Positions 43,763 through 53,057 of a DNA stretch of 64,000 bases are shown piece by piece. Position 1 is the stretch's first letter. The number at the start of each line of letters is the position of its first letter. The position numbers and the translations under genes are program-made. Where the stretch lies: assembly GCF_007988905.1 (NCBI RefSeq), contig NZ_BJVA01000009.1, positions 57,740-121,739 on the forward strand, read 5' to 3'. The notes below the pieces were generated by a model. That model was not told the DNA's origin and did not search any database. It was given only the letters and a program-made list of their open reading frames with translations. The stretch is from Gluconobacter kanchanaburiensis NBRC 103587 (GTDB lineage Bacteria > Pseudomonadota > Alphaproteobacteria > Acetobacterales > Acetobacteraceae).

Positions 43763-45336
43763 GCGATACTGCTGGGCATCAGGACTGGAAACCCAGTCAC
43801 AATCCTTGGCTTGTGGCCGTCACGGTCACGCTGGCGGCTTTCATGGAGGTGCTGGACACCACCATCGTCAACGTGGCGCTGCCGCATATCGCGGGATCGC
43901 TCGGCAGTTCGTACGATGACGCCACCTGGGCGCTCACGTCCTATCTGGTGGCGAACGGAATCGTCCTGACGATTTCGGGCTGGCTGTCGCGCCTGTTCGG
44001 CCGCAAGCGCTACTTCCTCATTTGCATCACGATGTTTACCGTCTCGTCCTTCCTGTGCGGATTGGCGACGTCGCTGCCCATGCTCGTGGTGTTCCGGCTC
44101 ATGCAGGGCTTCTTCGGAGGCGGCCTGCAACCGAGCCAGCAGTCCATTATTCTCGACACCTTCCCGCCCGAAAAGCGCGGGGCAGCGTTCGGTCTGACCG
44201 CCATCGCCACCATCGTAGGCCCGGTTCTTGGTCCGATGCTGGGTGGTTACCTAACGGATAATTTCTCCTGGCGCTGGATCTTCTTCGTCAACGTGCCTTT
44301 CGGTATCCTGACGGTCATGGCCGTGACGGCCTTCGTTGAGGATCCGCCCTGGGAACGCAAGAGGCGCGAGAAGGTGGACGTGGTCGGCATCAGCCTGATT
44401 ACGCTGGGCCTCGGCTGTCTCGAAGTCATGTGCGACCGTGGCGAGGATGACGACTGGTTCGGCTCGCCGTTCATCATCACCATGGCCGTTCTGGGCGCTA
44501 TCGGCGTCATCGGGGCAATCGTCTGGCTGTGCTATGCGAAGAACCCGCTGGTCCGCCTGTCGGTCCTCAAGGACCGCAACTTTGCGACGGGGATGCTTCT
44601 GATTTCGATGGTGGGTGCGACGCTTTATGCCTCGGCCATCGTTGTCCCGCAGTTCGCTCAGCAGGTTCTTGGTTACACTGCGACGACATCTGGTTTGCTG
44701 TTGGCTCCGGGCGGTGTCGCGGTGATCTGTCTGATTCCCATCGTGGGCAGGCTGATGAAGTTCATCCAGATGCGCTATCTCATCGCGTTCGGGTTCTTCG
44801 CGATGGGCATGGCCATGTTCCAGGCATCGAACCTCTATGCCGGGATGGATTTCAGGCACCTGATGTTCTACCGCATCAGCCAGACGGCCTCGCTGGCCTT
44901 CCTGTTCGTGCCGATCTCCACGATCGCCTATTCGACCCTGCCGCGCGAGCTGAATTCCGATGCATCGGCCCTGTTCTCGATGGCCCGGAATTATGTCGGC
45001 TCGCTGGCGATTTCGCTCGCCACAGCTGCCATCATCGAGACCCGGCAACGGCATCAGACCTATGTGACGGACCACATGACCCCGGCGAACCCGGAGTTCA
45101 ACAGCTATATTGCTACCGTCCAGCAGGCCGCACAGGCGCACGGCATGGCTCCGGCGCAGGCGCACAGCTTCGCCATGTACCGGCTTTTTCAGGAGTTTAC
45201 CTCGCAGGTCTCCATGTTGGCCTATAATGAAGTGTTCGACTGGATCGGCGTGATCGCGCTGTGCGTGGTGCCTCTGTGCTTCCTGCTGTCACCCAACGGC
45301 AAGAAGGAGGCCCAGGCCTCCGGTGGCGGTCACTGA
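43759..45336 (+). CDS. emrB: EmrB-type multidrug MFS transporter (DHA2 family)
   Basis: 525 residues, 14-helix drug:H+ antiporter. Helix 1 motif FMEVLDTTIVNVALPHIAGS, motif A region GWLSRLFGRKRYFLI, and the motif C block GPVLGPMLGGYLTDNFSWRW are the EmrB/QacA marks. It expels toxic compounds through EmrA and the outer membrane channel. Its last 7 bp overlap the end of the convergent tetR-type gene. Confidence 0.93.
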   Translation: MSDTAGHQDWKPSHNPWLVAVTVTLAAFMEVLDTTIVNVALPHIAGSLGSSYDDATWALTSYLVANGIVLTISGWLSRLFGRKRYFLICITMFTVSSFLCGLATSLPMLVVFRLMQGFFGGGLQPSQQSIILDTFPPEKRGAAFGLTAIATIVGPVLGPMLGGYLTDNFSWRWIFFVNVPFGILTVMAVTAFVEDPPWERKRREKVDVVGISLITLGLGCLEVMCDRGEDDDWFGSPFIITMAVLGAIGVIGAIVWLCYAKNPLVRLSVLKDRNFATGMLLISMVGATLYASAIVVPQFAQQVLGYTATTSGLLLAPGGVAVICLIPIVGRLMKFIQMRYLIAFGFFAMGMAMFQASNLYAGMDFRHLMFYRISQTASLAFLFVPISTIAYSTLPRELNSDASALFSMARNYVGSLAISLATAAIIETRQRHQTYVTDHMTPANPEFNSYIATVQQAAQAHGMAPAQAHSFAMYRLFQEFTSQVSMLAYNEVFDWIGVIALCVVPLCFLLSPNGKKEAQASGGGH

Positions 45337-45998
45337 TGGCGGGGTTCGTAGATCTTCATAAAGCTATCGGCGGTGAAGGCCGCGAATGTCGCAATGGCGG
45401 CATCGCTGTCATCGACTGGCAACCCGAAGCGGCGGCGCTGGATGATGCGGACCTGACACATGAGCAAGAACTGCTCTGCGGCCAGACCCGGATCAGCGAT
45501 GTCCAGCTCTCCGCGGGTTACGCTGCGGGTCAGGTATTCCGCCAGATTGCTGAGGGTGCGGCCAAAACCGTAACGCCAGAACGTGTCGGCCAGATGTGGA
45601 AACTTGTCCACTTCGCCGACGATGATGCGATACAGCCCGAGCGCCATGGGCGAGACCAGCAGATGCACGGTCATTTCCGCAAAGCGGACCAGCGTCACCC
45701 GGGCGGAAGGAGCGTCGTTGCGCGACAGGGCTTCGATGGGAGAAAGACGGCAGCGGACCTGTTCTTCGAAAAACGCGGAGAACAGGCACGCCTTGCCATC
45801 AAAGTGATTGTAGAGCGTTCCCTTGGAGACGCCTGCCATCTGCGCGATCCGGGACATGGACGCCCCTTCGTAGCCATCCGCCAGAAAGACCGTTCCCGCG
45901 CCTTTCAGGATCTGTTCGCGCTTGGCGCATCCCCCAGGGTCGGTGTTGCCCGATCCGTCGGTGCTGCCCGCGTGGCCGTCGTCCATGATGCCCGTCAT
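45330..45998 (-). CDS. TetR-family repressor of the efflux genes
   Basis: 222 residues. The N-terminal helix-turn-helix (AGTVFLADGYEGASMSRIAQ, MAGVSKGTLYNHFDGKACLF) is classic TetR. The C-terminal ligand domain is of TetR_C type with no assigned ligand. It sits between emrB and the outer membrane factor gene and is divergent from the latter. The palindrome at 46045-46063 lies between its start and that gene, so it should repress itself, the channel gene, and emrAB through the second site at 42563. Confidence 0.88.
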   Translation of the reverse strand: MTGIMDDGHAGSTDGSGNTDPGGCAKREQILKGAGTVFLADGYEGASMSRIAQMAGVSKGTLYNHFDGKACLFSAFFEEQVRCRLSPIEALSRNDAPSARVTLVRFAEMTVHLLVSPMALGLYRIIVGEVDKFPHLADTFWRYGFGRTLSNLAEYLTRSVTRGELDIADPGLAAEQFLLMCQVRIIQRRRFGLPVDDSDAAIATFAAFTADSFMKIYEPRHQ

Positions 45999-46044
45999 GT
46001 GAGCGAAAAGTCCTTCTATCCGTCAGGTCGAGTTCCTGACATGC

Positions 46045-46063
46045 TGACCGAACCGGTCGGTCA
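46045..46063. promoter_or_regulatory. TetR-type operator between the repressor and the outer membrane factor gene
   Basis: TGACCGAACCGGTCGGTCA with arms TGACCGA/TCGGTCA. It lies 46 bp before the repressor start (minus strand) and 33 bp before the channel gene start (plus strand). It is nearly the same as the site at 42563-42581. Confidence 0.78.
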
Positions 46064-46096
46064 CCGCAAGATCATTTCCGCCTCAGGAGTTTCTTT

Positions 46097-47674
46097 GTGA
46101 GCGCAGCCTTCACGTCCCGCGCGCTGCTTTGCGGCTGCGCCTTGTTCACCCTGTCCGGCTGCCTCATGGTGGGGCCTGAATATCATGCGCCCAAGCCCTG
46201 GTCGCCGGCACATTACGCTGATCATGCGGCCGGCGCGCCCGACAGCATCGTCAGCGAAATGAAGGCCGACAGCCACTGGTGGCAGATCTTCCACGATCCG
46301 GAACTCACCTCGCTGGAAGAGCGTCTGGTTAACCAGAACCTGTCTTTCCGCCTTGCGACTGCCAATCTGGCGCAGAGCCGCGCGCAGCTCATCATGGCGG
46401 GGGCTGAGCGCTTCCCGACCCTGAGCGCTTCGGGCTCGTACCAGCGCAGCCAGTACAGCACCAAGGAAATGCAGGAGATCATCAGCCGGGTAGGCGGCAA
46501 TATCGCGAAGTCTGCGGGGAGCAGCGCCGGAGCTTCGGTCGGGCCGCTACTTCAGGGCGCGGCCGATGGTGCCACGGTTCCGCTGCTGAACCAGTGGCGT
46601 AGCGCGATTGATGCGACCTATGAAATTGACCTGTGGGGCCGTGTTGCGCACCAGTACGACGCCGCCAAAGCCGATCTTCAGGCTACGGACGAGGAGCGGC
46701 GCTCCATTCTTATTGCCCAGCAGGCCGACATGGCGCATGGCTATATGAGTCTGCGCGGCGACCAGCAGCGCCTGAAGATCCTGCGCGACAACATCAAGGT
46801 CCTGACACAGATTACATCCATCGCGCAGGACCGCTATCGCGGCGGTCTGGTGACGGAACTGGACGTGGATTCCGCACAGGCCCGCCTGCATGATACACAG
46901 GGTCAGGAAGCGCAGCTTGAACAGGCCGTGGCGCAGGAAGAGAACGCGCTCGCCCTGCTTCTGGGCGCTCCGCCAGAGAGCCTGAACACCGAACTGGAAA
47001 AGAATGCCGGTGTGCCGGTCGTCCCGCCGGTGGTGCCTGTCGGCCTTCCGTCCGAGCTGGCCCATCGCCGCCCGGACATCCGCGAGGCCGAAGCCCGTCT
47101 GCGCGGTGCCGTGGCCGAAGTGGGCGAGGCCACGGCGGATTTCTATCCAAAGGTTACGATCAACGCCGATTTTGGCTTCCAGACCCTGTCCTTCCGTGAT
47201 CTGGGCTTCTGGAATGCGCGAGCGTGGAATGTCGGCCCGTCCATCTCCCTGCCAATTTTCCAGGGCGGTCGTCTGTACGGCCAGCTTGAGTTGAAGAAAT
47301 ACGCGCAGAAGGCGGCGGCGATTTCCTATCAGCAGACGGTCATCAAGGCCTGGCATGACGTGGATAACGCGCTGATCGCCTATCGTGACGAGCAGCTTCA
47401 CCGTCAGGGCCTACAGAACGCCGTCAACGACAACAGCAAGGCGCTCATGCTGGCCCAGAGCCAGTACCGCAGCGGGCTGACGAACTATCTGAACGTCCTG
47501 AACGCTCAGGCGCAGCTCCAGTCTGCCCAGCTTGACCTCGCCAGCAGCGATGCCACGCTGGCGACGAACCTGACGCGCCTTTACAATGCGCTCGGCGGGG
47601 GTTGGGAAGATGCACTTCCTGACAGCCGGGATGTGGCCAAGGCGCAGCTTGCTTCCGCTACGCCCGGCCCCTGA
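46097..47674 (+). CDS. outer membrane factor lipoprotein, NodT/OprM family
   Basis: 525-residue TolC-like channel of the tripartite pump. GTG 46097 has AGGAG seven bases upstream. The N-terminus is a lipoprotein signal (CALFTLSGCLMVGPEY, lipobox LSGC). Two OEP repeats follow, with characteristic blocks EIDLWGRVAHQYDAAKADLQ and LAHRRPDIREAEARLRGAVA. The coiled-coil helices form the periplasmic tunnel. It is expressed from its own promoter, away from emrAB, with the repressor gene between. Confidence 0.92.
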   Translation: MSAAFTSRALLCGCALFTLSGCLMVGPEYHAPKPWSPAHYADHAAGAPDSIVSEMKADSHWWQIFHDPELTSLEERLVNQNLSFRLATANLAQSRAQLIMAGAERFPTLSASGSYQRSQYSTKEMQEIISRVGGNIAKSAGSSAGASVGPLLQGAADGATVPLLNQWRSAIDATYEIDLWGRVAHQYDAAKADLQATDEERRSILIAQQADMAHGYMSLRGDQQRLKILRDNIKVLTQITSIAQDRYRGGLVTELDVDSAQARLHDTQGQEAQLEQAVAQEENALALLLGAPPESLNTELEKNAGVPVVPPVVPVGLPSELAHRRPDIREAEARLRGAVAEVGEATADFYPKVTINADFGFQTLSFRDLGFWNARAWNVGPSISLPIFQGGRLYGQLELKKYAQKAAAISYQQTVIKAWHDVDNALIAYRDEQLHRQGLQNAVNDNSKALMLAQSQYRSGLTNYLNVLNAQAQLQSAQLDLASSDATLATNLTRLYNALGGGWEDALPDSRDVAKAQLASATPGP

Positions 47675-47688
47675 AATCCGGCCAACCG

Positions 47689-47712
47689 TTCAGGAGGCCG
47701 GAGCCTCCTGAA
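47689..47712. terminator. hairpin between the convergent channel and aldolase genes
   Basis: Ten-base stem TTCAGGAGGC/GCCTCCTGAA with loop CGGA, extended by CCGGC/GCCGG further out. No good T-run, so termination is likely but not certain. Confidence 0.55.
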
Positions 47713-47723
47713 AGCCGGTCCTG

Positions 47724-48800
47724 TTAGGATTTTTGGGCGATGGACCGGCTCTTGGAGCCAAGAATCGCAAAGGCTTCATCCAGCCGCTCGACAATGGATT
47801 TTTCGCCCACGCGCAGCCATTTGCGCGGATCGTAGAGCGACTTCATCGGCTTGTCGGTGTCGGGATCGATCTGGTGCTGGAAAGCCACCGGATGTTCCAG
47901 AACATAGCTACCCACACCATGCGCAAACGCGAACTGGATGTCGGTATCGAGGTTCATCTTGAACACGCCATAGGACACGGCGGCGTCGATTTCCGCGAGC
48001 GTCGAGCCTGAGCCGCCGTGGAATACAAGCGGCAACGGCTTGGGACCGCTCTGTGTGGCCTTCTGGACGGCATCCTGCGAGTTCTTCAGGATTTCAGGGC
48101 GAAGCTGCACGTTACCCGGTTTGTAGACGCCGTGCACATTCCCGAAAGACGCAGCGACCGATACGGTTCCGATCGGGGAGAGCAGTTCCCACGCCTTCAG
48201 AACATCCTCGGGCTGCGTATAAAGATGCGCGTTGTCCGCGCCCTCTTCGAGGTCATGGCCGATGCCGTCTTCCTCGCCGCCTGTCACGCCTAATTCGATT
48301 TCCAGGCCCATGCCCAGAGGCGCCAGCCGTTTCAGCATCGAGGCAGATGTCTGGAGGTTCTCGTCCAGCGGTTCCGTGGAAAGGTCGAGCATATGGGACG
48401 TGAAGAGCGGCTTGCCGGTTGTCCGGAATTCCTCTTCGCTCATGGTAATCAGATCGTCGAGCCAAGGGATGAGTTTGCGGTCGGCATGATCGGTATGGAG
48501 GATGACGGCGATGCCGTATTCCTTTGCCAGAAGATGGACATGCCGCGCCATTGACGCTGCGCCGAGCACGCGGGCACGATGGGCGTCCGGCAGGCCTTCG
48601 CCCGCGTAAAATCGCGCGCCGCCATTGGAGACCTGGATGATGACGTCCGAGTTGTTGCGCGCGGCAGCTTCCAGAACGGCGTTGACGCTGTCGGTGCCGA
48701 CGACATTGATGGCGGGGAGGGCATAGCCTCCGTCGTGGCAGGCCTTGATCAGGGCCGTATAACTGGCGCCACTGACGACGCCGGGAGAAACTCGTGACAT
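47724..48800 (-). CDS. fba: class II fructose-bisphosphate aldolase
   Basis: Cleaves or forms fructose 1,6-bisphosphate with a zinc ion. 358 residues, class IIA as in E. coli FbaA. Zinc and substrate motifs: VILHTDHADRK, the conserved LEIELGVTGGEEDG, SFGNVHGVYKPG and FHGGSGSTLAEID. ATG at 48800 has GGAG six bases upstream. Since Gluconobacter is reported to lack phosphofructokinase, the enzyme probably serves gluconeogenesis and the pentose phosphate cycle there (inference from genus). Confidence 0.96.
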   Translation of the reverse strand: MSRVSPGVVSGASYTALIKACHDGGYALPAINVVGTDSVNAVLEAAARNNSDVIIQVSNGGARFYAGEGLPDAHRARVLGAASMARHVHLLAKEYGIAVILHTDHADRKLIPWLDDLITMSEEEFRTTGKPLFTSHMLDLSTEPLDENLQTSASMLKRLAPLGMGLEIELGVTGGEEDGIGHDLEEGADNAHLYTQPEDVLKAWELLSPIGTVSVAASFGNVHGVYKPGNVQLRPEILKNSQDAVQKATQSGPKPLPLVFHGGSGSTLAEIDAAVSYGVFKMNLDTDIQFAFAHGVGSYVLEHPVAFQHQIDPDTDKPMKSLYDPRKWLRVGEKSIVERLDEAFAILGSKSRSIAQKS

Positions 48801-48970
48801 TGACGACTCCAACAGAACGCATGAAACGGGCCAGCAGAACGAGCATGGCCGTGATGTGTTGTAGTGTACGATGCTAATCTCTTTTCGTCATGAGCGCTAA
48901 AGTGTTGAGAGCTGGTATTGTCAGGATTTGTTGCTTGTGATGCCAACCCTGTGGAGACTATGGAAAAGAC

Positions 48971-49738
48971 ATGGTGCCAAATCTTTCTGACCCCGATCTC
49001 CCCGCCCGTATCCTCGTTGTCGAAGATGACGCGGGTATGCGGACCCTTATTCTGCGTGCCCTTCAGGGCGGCGGCTTTCGTGCCCGGGGTGTCGCCTGCG
49101 GAGACGAGATGTGGGCCGCACTTGAAGTGGCGCCCGTCGATCTGATTATCATGGACATCATGCTTCCGGGCAAAAGCGGCATCGAACTGTGCCGCGCGCT
49201 CCGCAGTGGTCAGGGTGTATCGCACGAGAATGAGATTCCGCCCGCTCAGGTGCCGATCATCATGGTGTCGGCGCGTGGCGAGGAACGCGATCGCGTGAAC
49301 GGTCTCGAATCGGGAGCGGATGATTATGTGCCCAAGCCTTTCGGTCAGCGTGAGCTTCTGGCGCGTGTGCGTGCGGTGCTCCGTCGCGGCATCGCCACTG
49401 GTGCGGCGCAGGAGCGCGTGCGCCGTGAGACGTTGCGTTTCGCGGGCTGGACGCTGGATCTGCGACGGCGCGAGCTGACGGACCCGTCGGGCGCGACAGT
49501 CGATATTTCTGGTGCTGAACACGATCTGTTGACCAGCTTTCTGGACAATCCGCAGCGCGTCATCGCCCGCGACCGGCTTCTGGAACTGTCGCGGACCCGT
49601 CTGGGCGATGTGTCGGACCGCAGCATCGACGTCCTTGTCAGCCGCCTGCGCCGCAAGCTGGGATCGGACGCCGATCAGCTGATCCGCACGGTACGTGGCC
49701 TCGGATACATCTTCGTGGCCGAGGTTGAACGGGTCTGA
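48971..49738 (+). CDS. OmpR-family response regulator
   Basis: 255 residues. Receiver domain with LVVEDDAG, Asp62 in IIMDIMLPGKSG and Lys in DDYVPKPFGQ, then a winged helix with the recognition region DRSIDVLVSRLRRKLG and LIRTVRGLGYIF. It has an insertion of about 10 residues after the phosphorylation loop (GQGVSHENEIPPAQ). It pairs with the kinase that follows, and whose start overlaps its stop codon. Targets are not known; the fba gene is divergent. Confidence 0.92.
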   Translation: MVPNLSDPDLPARILVVEDDAGMRTLILRALQGGGFRARGVACGDEMWAALEVAPVDLIIMDIMLPGKSGIELCRALRSGQGVSHENEIPPAQVPIIMVSARGEERDRVNGLESGADDYVPKPFGQRELLARVRAVLRRGIATGAAQERVRRETLRFAGWTLDLRRRELTDPSGATVDISGAEHDLLTSFLDNPQRVIARDRLLELSRTRLGDVSDRSIDVLVSRLRRKLGSDADQLIRTVRGLGYIFVAEVERV

Positions 49739-51123
49739 ACATCCAGAATCGCATCCTGCTGTGGCCGCTGGGGCTGGTCGGTCGCGTCTGCGTCGTCCTG
49801 ACCGTGGCGGTCACACTGGTGTTCCTGACGAACGCCATTTTCTATGGGCAGGCTGAGACCTATATCGTTGATGACGTGCGGATTGCCCAGCTCGGCGAGG
49901 CGTTGAGCACGGATCTGCGCGTACTCGCTGCAGCGCCTGTCAGCCAGCGGTCTTTTCTGGCCGTTATGCTTTCGGGCAGTGAACTCAGCGTGGCATGGCA
50001 GCCGGCTTCCATCGCACCAGCCCTGCCTGGCCATCATCCGGTTGCTCTGACCCAACTGGTCAGACGTCTGATGGCGAACGATCCCATTTTCGAACAGGCG
50101 CACCTGGATCTTTACACGCTGGGGCCGGGAAGCGCGGATGTTCTCGGATCACAGCGGCTGCCGGACGGGAGTTACATCCATTTTCGCGTGCCGGGCATGC
50201 TGGGTCATCACCGTGTCACGCGCGGTCTGGCCTCGGCGGCCATCGCGGCGGGAGCCGTGGCCATTGCGGCAGCCATGCTGATCCGGGGGCTCAGCATGCC
50301 ATTGCGGGCTCTGGTCTCAGTCGCGGATCGGATCGGCTCCAGCGAGAAATGGGTACCGCTGGCGGAACGTGGCCCTCCCGAAGTGCGGGGGCTGGCCCAT
50401 GCCATCAATGCCATGCAGGACCGCATCCAGAGTCTTATCAATGACAGGACGCAGGCTATGGCGGCGGTGTCGCATGATCTGCGAACGCCGCTGACACGTC
50501 TGCGTCTGCGCTGCGGGTTCCTGAATGATGGAGAGGCTCAGGCCGCCATCGAAGCCGATCTGGACGAGATGGAAGCCATGGTGAACGGCATCCTGGCCTA
50601 TCTGGCAGGGGCTGACGATCCGGAAGTTCCCCGTACGATCAATATCGTTGCGACACTCGAGACGCTTGTGGACGATCACGTCGATCGTGGTCATGACGCA
50701 CGGTACGAAGGGCCGGACCGTGCGCTGGTGCATGTCCGTCCTCTGGCCATGAAACGGGTGCTGTCGAATCTGATCGAGAACGCCATCAATTACGGTGGCA
50801 ACGTTCTGGCCAGTCTGCGCACGCGTGAGGATGGGGCTCTGGAAATCGCTATCAGCGACAGCGGCCCCGGTATCCCTGAGAGCGAATACCAACGCGTTCT
50901 GACGCCGTTCTACCGTCTGGAGGGGTCACGTTCCCGGGCGACGGGGGGAATCGGACTGGGTCTGGCGATCGTACAGCGTGAAATCGCCCGCGAAGGCGGC
51001 TCTTTGGTTCTAGGGCGTGGGGATGCGTCAAGGGGCTATGGCGGTCTTTGTGCAATTATCGTTCTGCCCCGCGGACTGCCGTCTCCCTCGCGGAAAACGG
51101 AGGGACAGGGCGAGCAGGTCTGA
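49735..51123 (+). CDS. sensor histidine kinase, EnvZ-like
   Basis: 462 residues if translation starts at CTG 49735. The frame has no ATG, GTG or TTG before GTG 49804, but codons from 49738 encode the first half of the membrane helix (NIQNRILLWPLGLVGRVCVV, then LTVAVTLVFLTN), so the GTG start would cut the helix. The CTG overlaps the response-regulator stop (CTGA). Then follow a periplasmic region, a second helix (GLASAAIAAGAVAIAAAMLI), HAMP, HisKA with AAVSHDLRTPLTRLRLR (His247 from CTG) and HATPase_c (NLIENAINYGG, DSGPGIP, GGIGLGLAI). Confidence 0.87.
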   Translation: MNIQNRILLWPLGLVGRVCVVLTVAVTLVFLTNAIFYGQAETYIVDDVRIAQLGEALSTDLRVLAAAPVSQRSFLAVMLSGSELSVAWQPASIAPALPGHHPVALTQLVRRLMANDPIFEQAHLDLYTLGPGSADVLGSQRLPDGSYIHFRVPGMLGHHRVTRGLASAAIAAGAVAIAAAMLIRGLSMPLRALVSVADRIGSSEKWVPLAERGPPEVRGLAHAINAMQDRIQSLINDRTQAMAAVSHDLRTPLTRLRLRCGFLNDGEAQAAIEADLDEMEAMVNGILAYLAGADDPEVPRTINIVATLETLVDDHVDRGHDARYEGPDRALVHVRPLAMKRVLSNLIENAINYGGNVLASLRTREDGALEIAISDSGPGIPESEYQRVLTPFYRLEGSRSRATGGIGLGLAIVQREIAREGGSLVLGRGDASRGYGGLCAIIVLPRGLPSPSRKTEGQGEQV

Positions 51124-51240
51124 CACGGATCAGTCTGCCGTTAAAAACACGGGAAGTCGGACCAATGCGGTCCCGACACTTGCACCTTGCGGCGAAGTGG
51201 CACATGTCAGGGCAGACTGGAACGCAAGGACATGACCAAG

Positions 51241-51804
51241 ATGTTCATCGAAACCGAAGACACTCCCAATCCCGCCACTCTGAAATTCCTCCCCGGCCGC
51301 AGCGTGACCGGCGATGCCCGTCCCGTCGATTTCGGTGATGCCGACGTCGCGGCTGGACGCTCCGAACTGGCGACGGCGCTGTTCGATCAGCCGAGCGTGC
51401 GTCGCGTCTTCCTAGGAAACGACTTCGTCTCCGTCACCAAATCCGACGATATAAGCTGGGGCGATCTCAAGCCCGTCGTACTTGGGACCATCACGACCTT
51501 TTTCGAAAGCGGTCGTCCGGTCCTGACGGGAACGCAGTCTGCTCCGGAACATGATGTGTCTCCCGAAGACGCCGAAGTCGTTAGCCGCATTCAGGACCTG
51601 CTCGACACCCGTGTGCGTCCTGCCGTTGCAGGTGATGGTGGCGACATCGCTTTTCGGGGGTACAGGGAAGGCGTCGTTTATCTGGCCATGCAGGGGGCCT
51701 GTTCCGGCTGCCCGTCTTCCCGCGCGACGCTGAAGCACGGTGTCGAGAACATGCTCCGGCATTATGTTCCGGAAGTCGTTTCCGTCGAGCAGGTCGAGGG
51801 CTGA
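51241..51804 (+). CDS. nfuA: NfuA/NifU-type iron-sulfur carrier
   Basis: 187 residues. The N-terminal Nfu_N domain (MFIETEDTPNPATLKFLPGR) and C-terminal NifU domain with the cluster-binding CxxC in MQGACSGCPSSRATLKHGVE. It carries a 4Fe-4S cluster between two chains and hands it to client enzymes. ATG at 51241 matches the usual alphaproteobacterial N-terminus and has AAGGA ten bases upstream; ATG 51232 is too close to that site. The nitroreductase gene follows after 3 bp. Confidence 0.93.
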   Translation: MFIETEDTPNPATLKFLPGRSVTGDARPVDFGDADVAAGRSELATALFDQPSVRRVFLGNDFVSVTKSDDISWGDLKPVVLGTITTFFESGRPVLTGTQSAPEHDVSPEDAEVVSRIQDLLDTRVRPAVAGDGGDIAFRGYREGVVYLAMQGACSGCPSSRATLKHGVENMLRHYVPEVVSVEQVEG

Positions 51805-51807
51805 GGA

Positions 51808-52425
51808 ATGGACGGTCAGACCTCTCTCGGCGGACCGGTTCCAGGCGCTGAAGCCCTGTTCACGCAGGCCCGGACCCCGCGCAGCTTTTCGCCGCGGCCG
51901 GTTGGAGAGGAGGTTCTGCGTCGTCTGTACGATCTGGTGAAGCTGGGACCGACCTCCGGTAACTGCTCGCCGGGTCGCTTCGTTTTCCTGACCACGCAGG
52001 ACGCCCGGGAGCGTATCCGCCCCGCGCTGTCGCCGGGAAACGTGGCGCGCGCCATGGCTGCTCCGGTTCTGGCTGTCGTGTGTCATGATCCACTGTTCTT
52101 TGAGGCGCTGCCCCGGCTCAATTCGCAGGAGGGTCTGCGGGACTGGTTTGCCGCCGATGTGGGCCTCTCTGACGAAACAGCGTTTCGTAATGGCACGCTT
52201 GAAGGCGGCTATCTTGTTCTCGCCGCCCGGATGCTGGGTCTGGGCGTTATGCCCATGTCAGGATTTGATAGCTTTATGGTCGAGGACACGCTCCTGAATG
52301 CCACGGGCTGGCGCGTGAACTTCCTGGTAGGGCTTGGCTATCCAGCAGAAAATGAACCCGCTCCCGAACATGCCGAACCCCGTGCGCCGCGTCTGGAGTT
52401 CGGAGAGGCATGTCTATGCCTGTGA
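51808..52425 (+). CDS. nitroreductase family protein, RutE/HadB-like
   Basis: 205 residues. FMN-dependent family with TPRSFSPRPVGEEVLRRLYD and LVKLGPTSGNCSPGRFVFLT near the start, then GYLVLAARMLGLGVMPMSGF. The similarity is to the malonic semialdehyde reductase RutE and related NAD(P)H oxidoreductases; the substrate is not determined. It sits 3 bp after nfuA and overlaps tsaB by 16 bp, so it belongs to this operon. Confidence 0.85.
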   Translation: MDGQTSLGGPVPGAEALFTQARTPRSFSPRPVGEEVLRRLYDLVKLGPTSGNCSPGRFVFLTTQDARERIRPALSPGNVARAMAAPVLAVVCHDPLFFEALPRLNSQEGLRDWFAADVGLSDETAFRNGTLEGGYLVLAARMLGLGVMPMSGFDSFMVEDTLLNATGWRVNFLVGLGYPAENEPAPEHAEPRAPRLEFGEACLCL

Positions 52426-53057
52426 GGGCCGTTGCCCATAGAACGGTCGTTTTCAATGGGGCGGGCGCCGGTATGGGGCTGACCAGTCTCGTTGCACTGG
52501 TCGAGGATGGGGATGTCGTTGCAGAAAAACTGATGGCTGGTCGCGGTGCCTCCGAGCATTTCGCTCCTGCGATCCGCGACCTTCTCGTGCAGAACGGCTG
52601 GACCACCGCGCCGGACCGTGTCATTGCCGTCATTGGTCCGGGATCGTTTACCGGTCTGCGATCGTCGCTGTCGCTGGCAGCAGGGCTTGCGGCGGGTTGG
52701 AACTGCCCTGCGTTAGGCGTCACTCTTGGCGCGGCCATCCGCGCTACACTTGCGCGACCCGATGCCGTCTGTGTCAGCATCGCCCGTCGTGGCCGGGTCT
52801 TCATCGACCCGCCGCAAGGGTCGGTTATGGCCCGGCAGATAGTCGATCTCGAAGCTGCTGGATGGACGTGTGTGACGGGCGACGCGGTGACGGAAAAGTT
52901 GGACTGGCCGTGTCCCGTCCTGCCGTGCGAGACGCCATCCGTGGCAGGAATCCTTCAGGCAGCTGAACACGCTGTGCCGGGCCCACTGATACCTCTCTAT
53001 GTTGATCCGCCGGAAGCCAAACCCCCTGCCGCTGGTCTGAGGTCTGCGCCTTTGTGA
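52410..53057 (+). CDS. tsaB: TsaB, tRNA threonylcarbamoyladenosine synthesis
   Basis: 215 residues. TsaB forms the TsaBDE complex that makes t6A in tRNA. The signature is VIGPGSFTGLRSSLSLAAGL, and the ASKHA-fold N-terminus is VVFNGAGAGMGLTSLVALV. It is shorter in the C-terminal half than E. coli TsaB, as expected in this group. It overlaps both neighbours; the next gene starts inside its stop (GTGA). Confidence 0.9.
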   Translation: MSMPVRAVAHRTVVFNGAGAGMGLTSLVALVEDGDVVAEKLMAGRGASEHFAPAIRDLLVQNGWTTAPDRVIAVIGPGSFTGLRSSLSLAAGLAAGWNCPALGVTLGAAIRATLARPDAVCVSIARRGRVFIDPPQGSVMARQIVDLEAAGWTCVTGDAVTEKLDWPCPVLPCETPSVAGILQAAEHAVPGPLIPLYVDPPEAKPPAAGLRSAPL

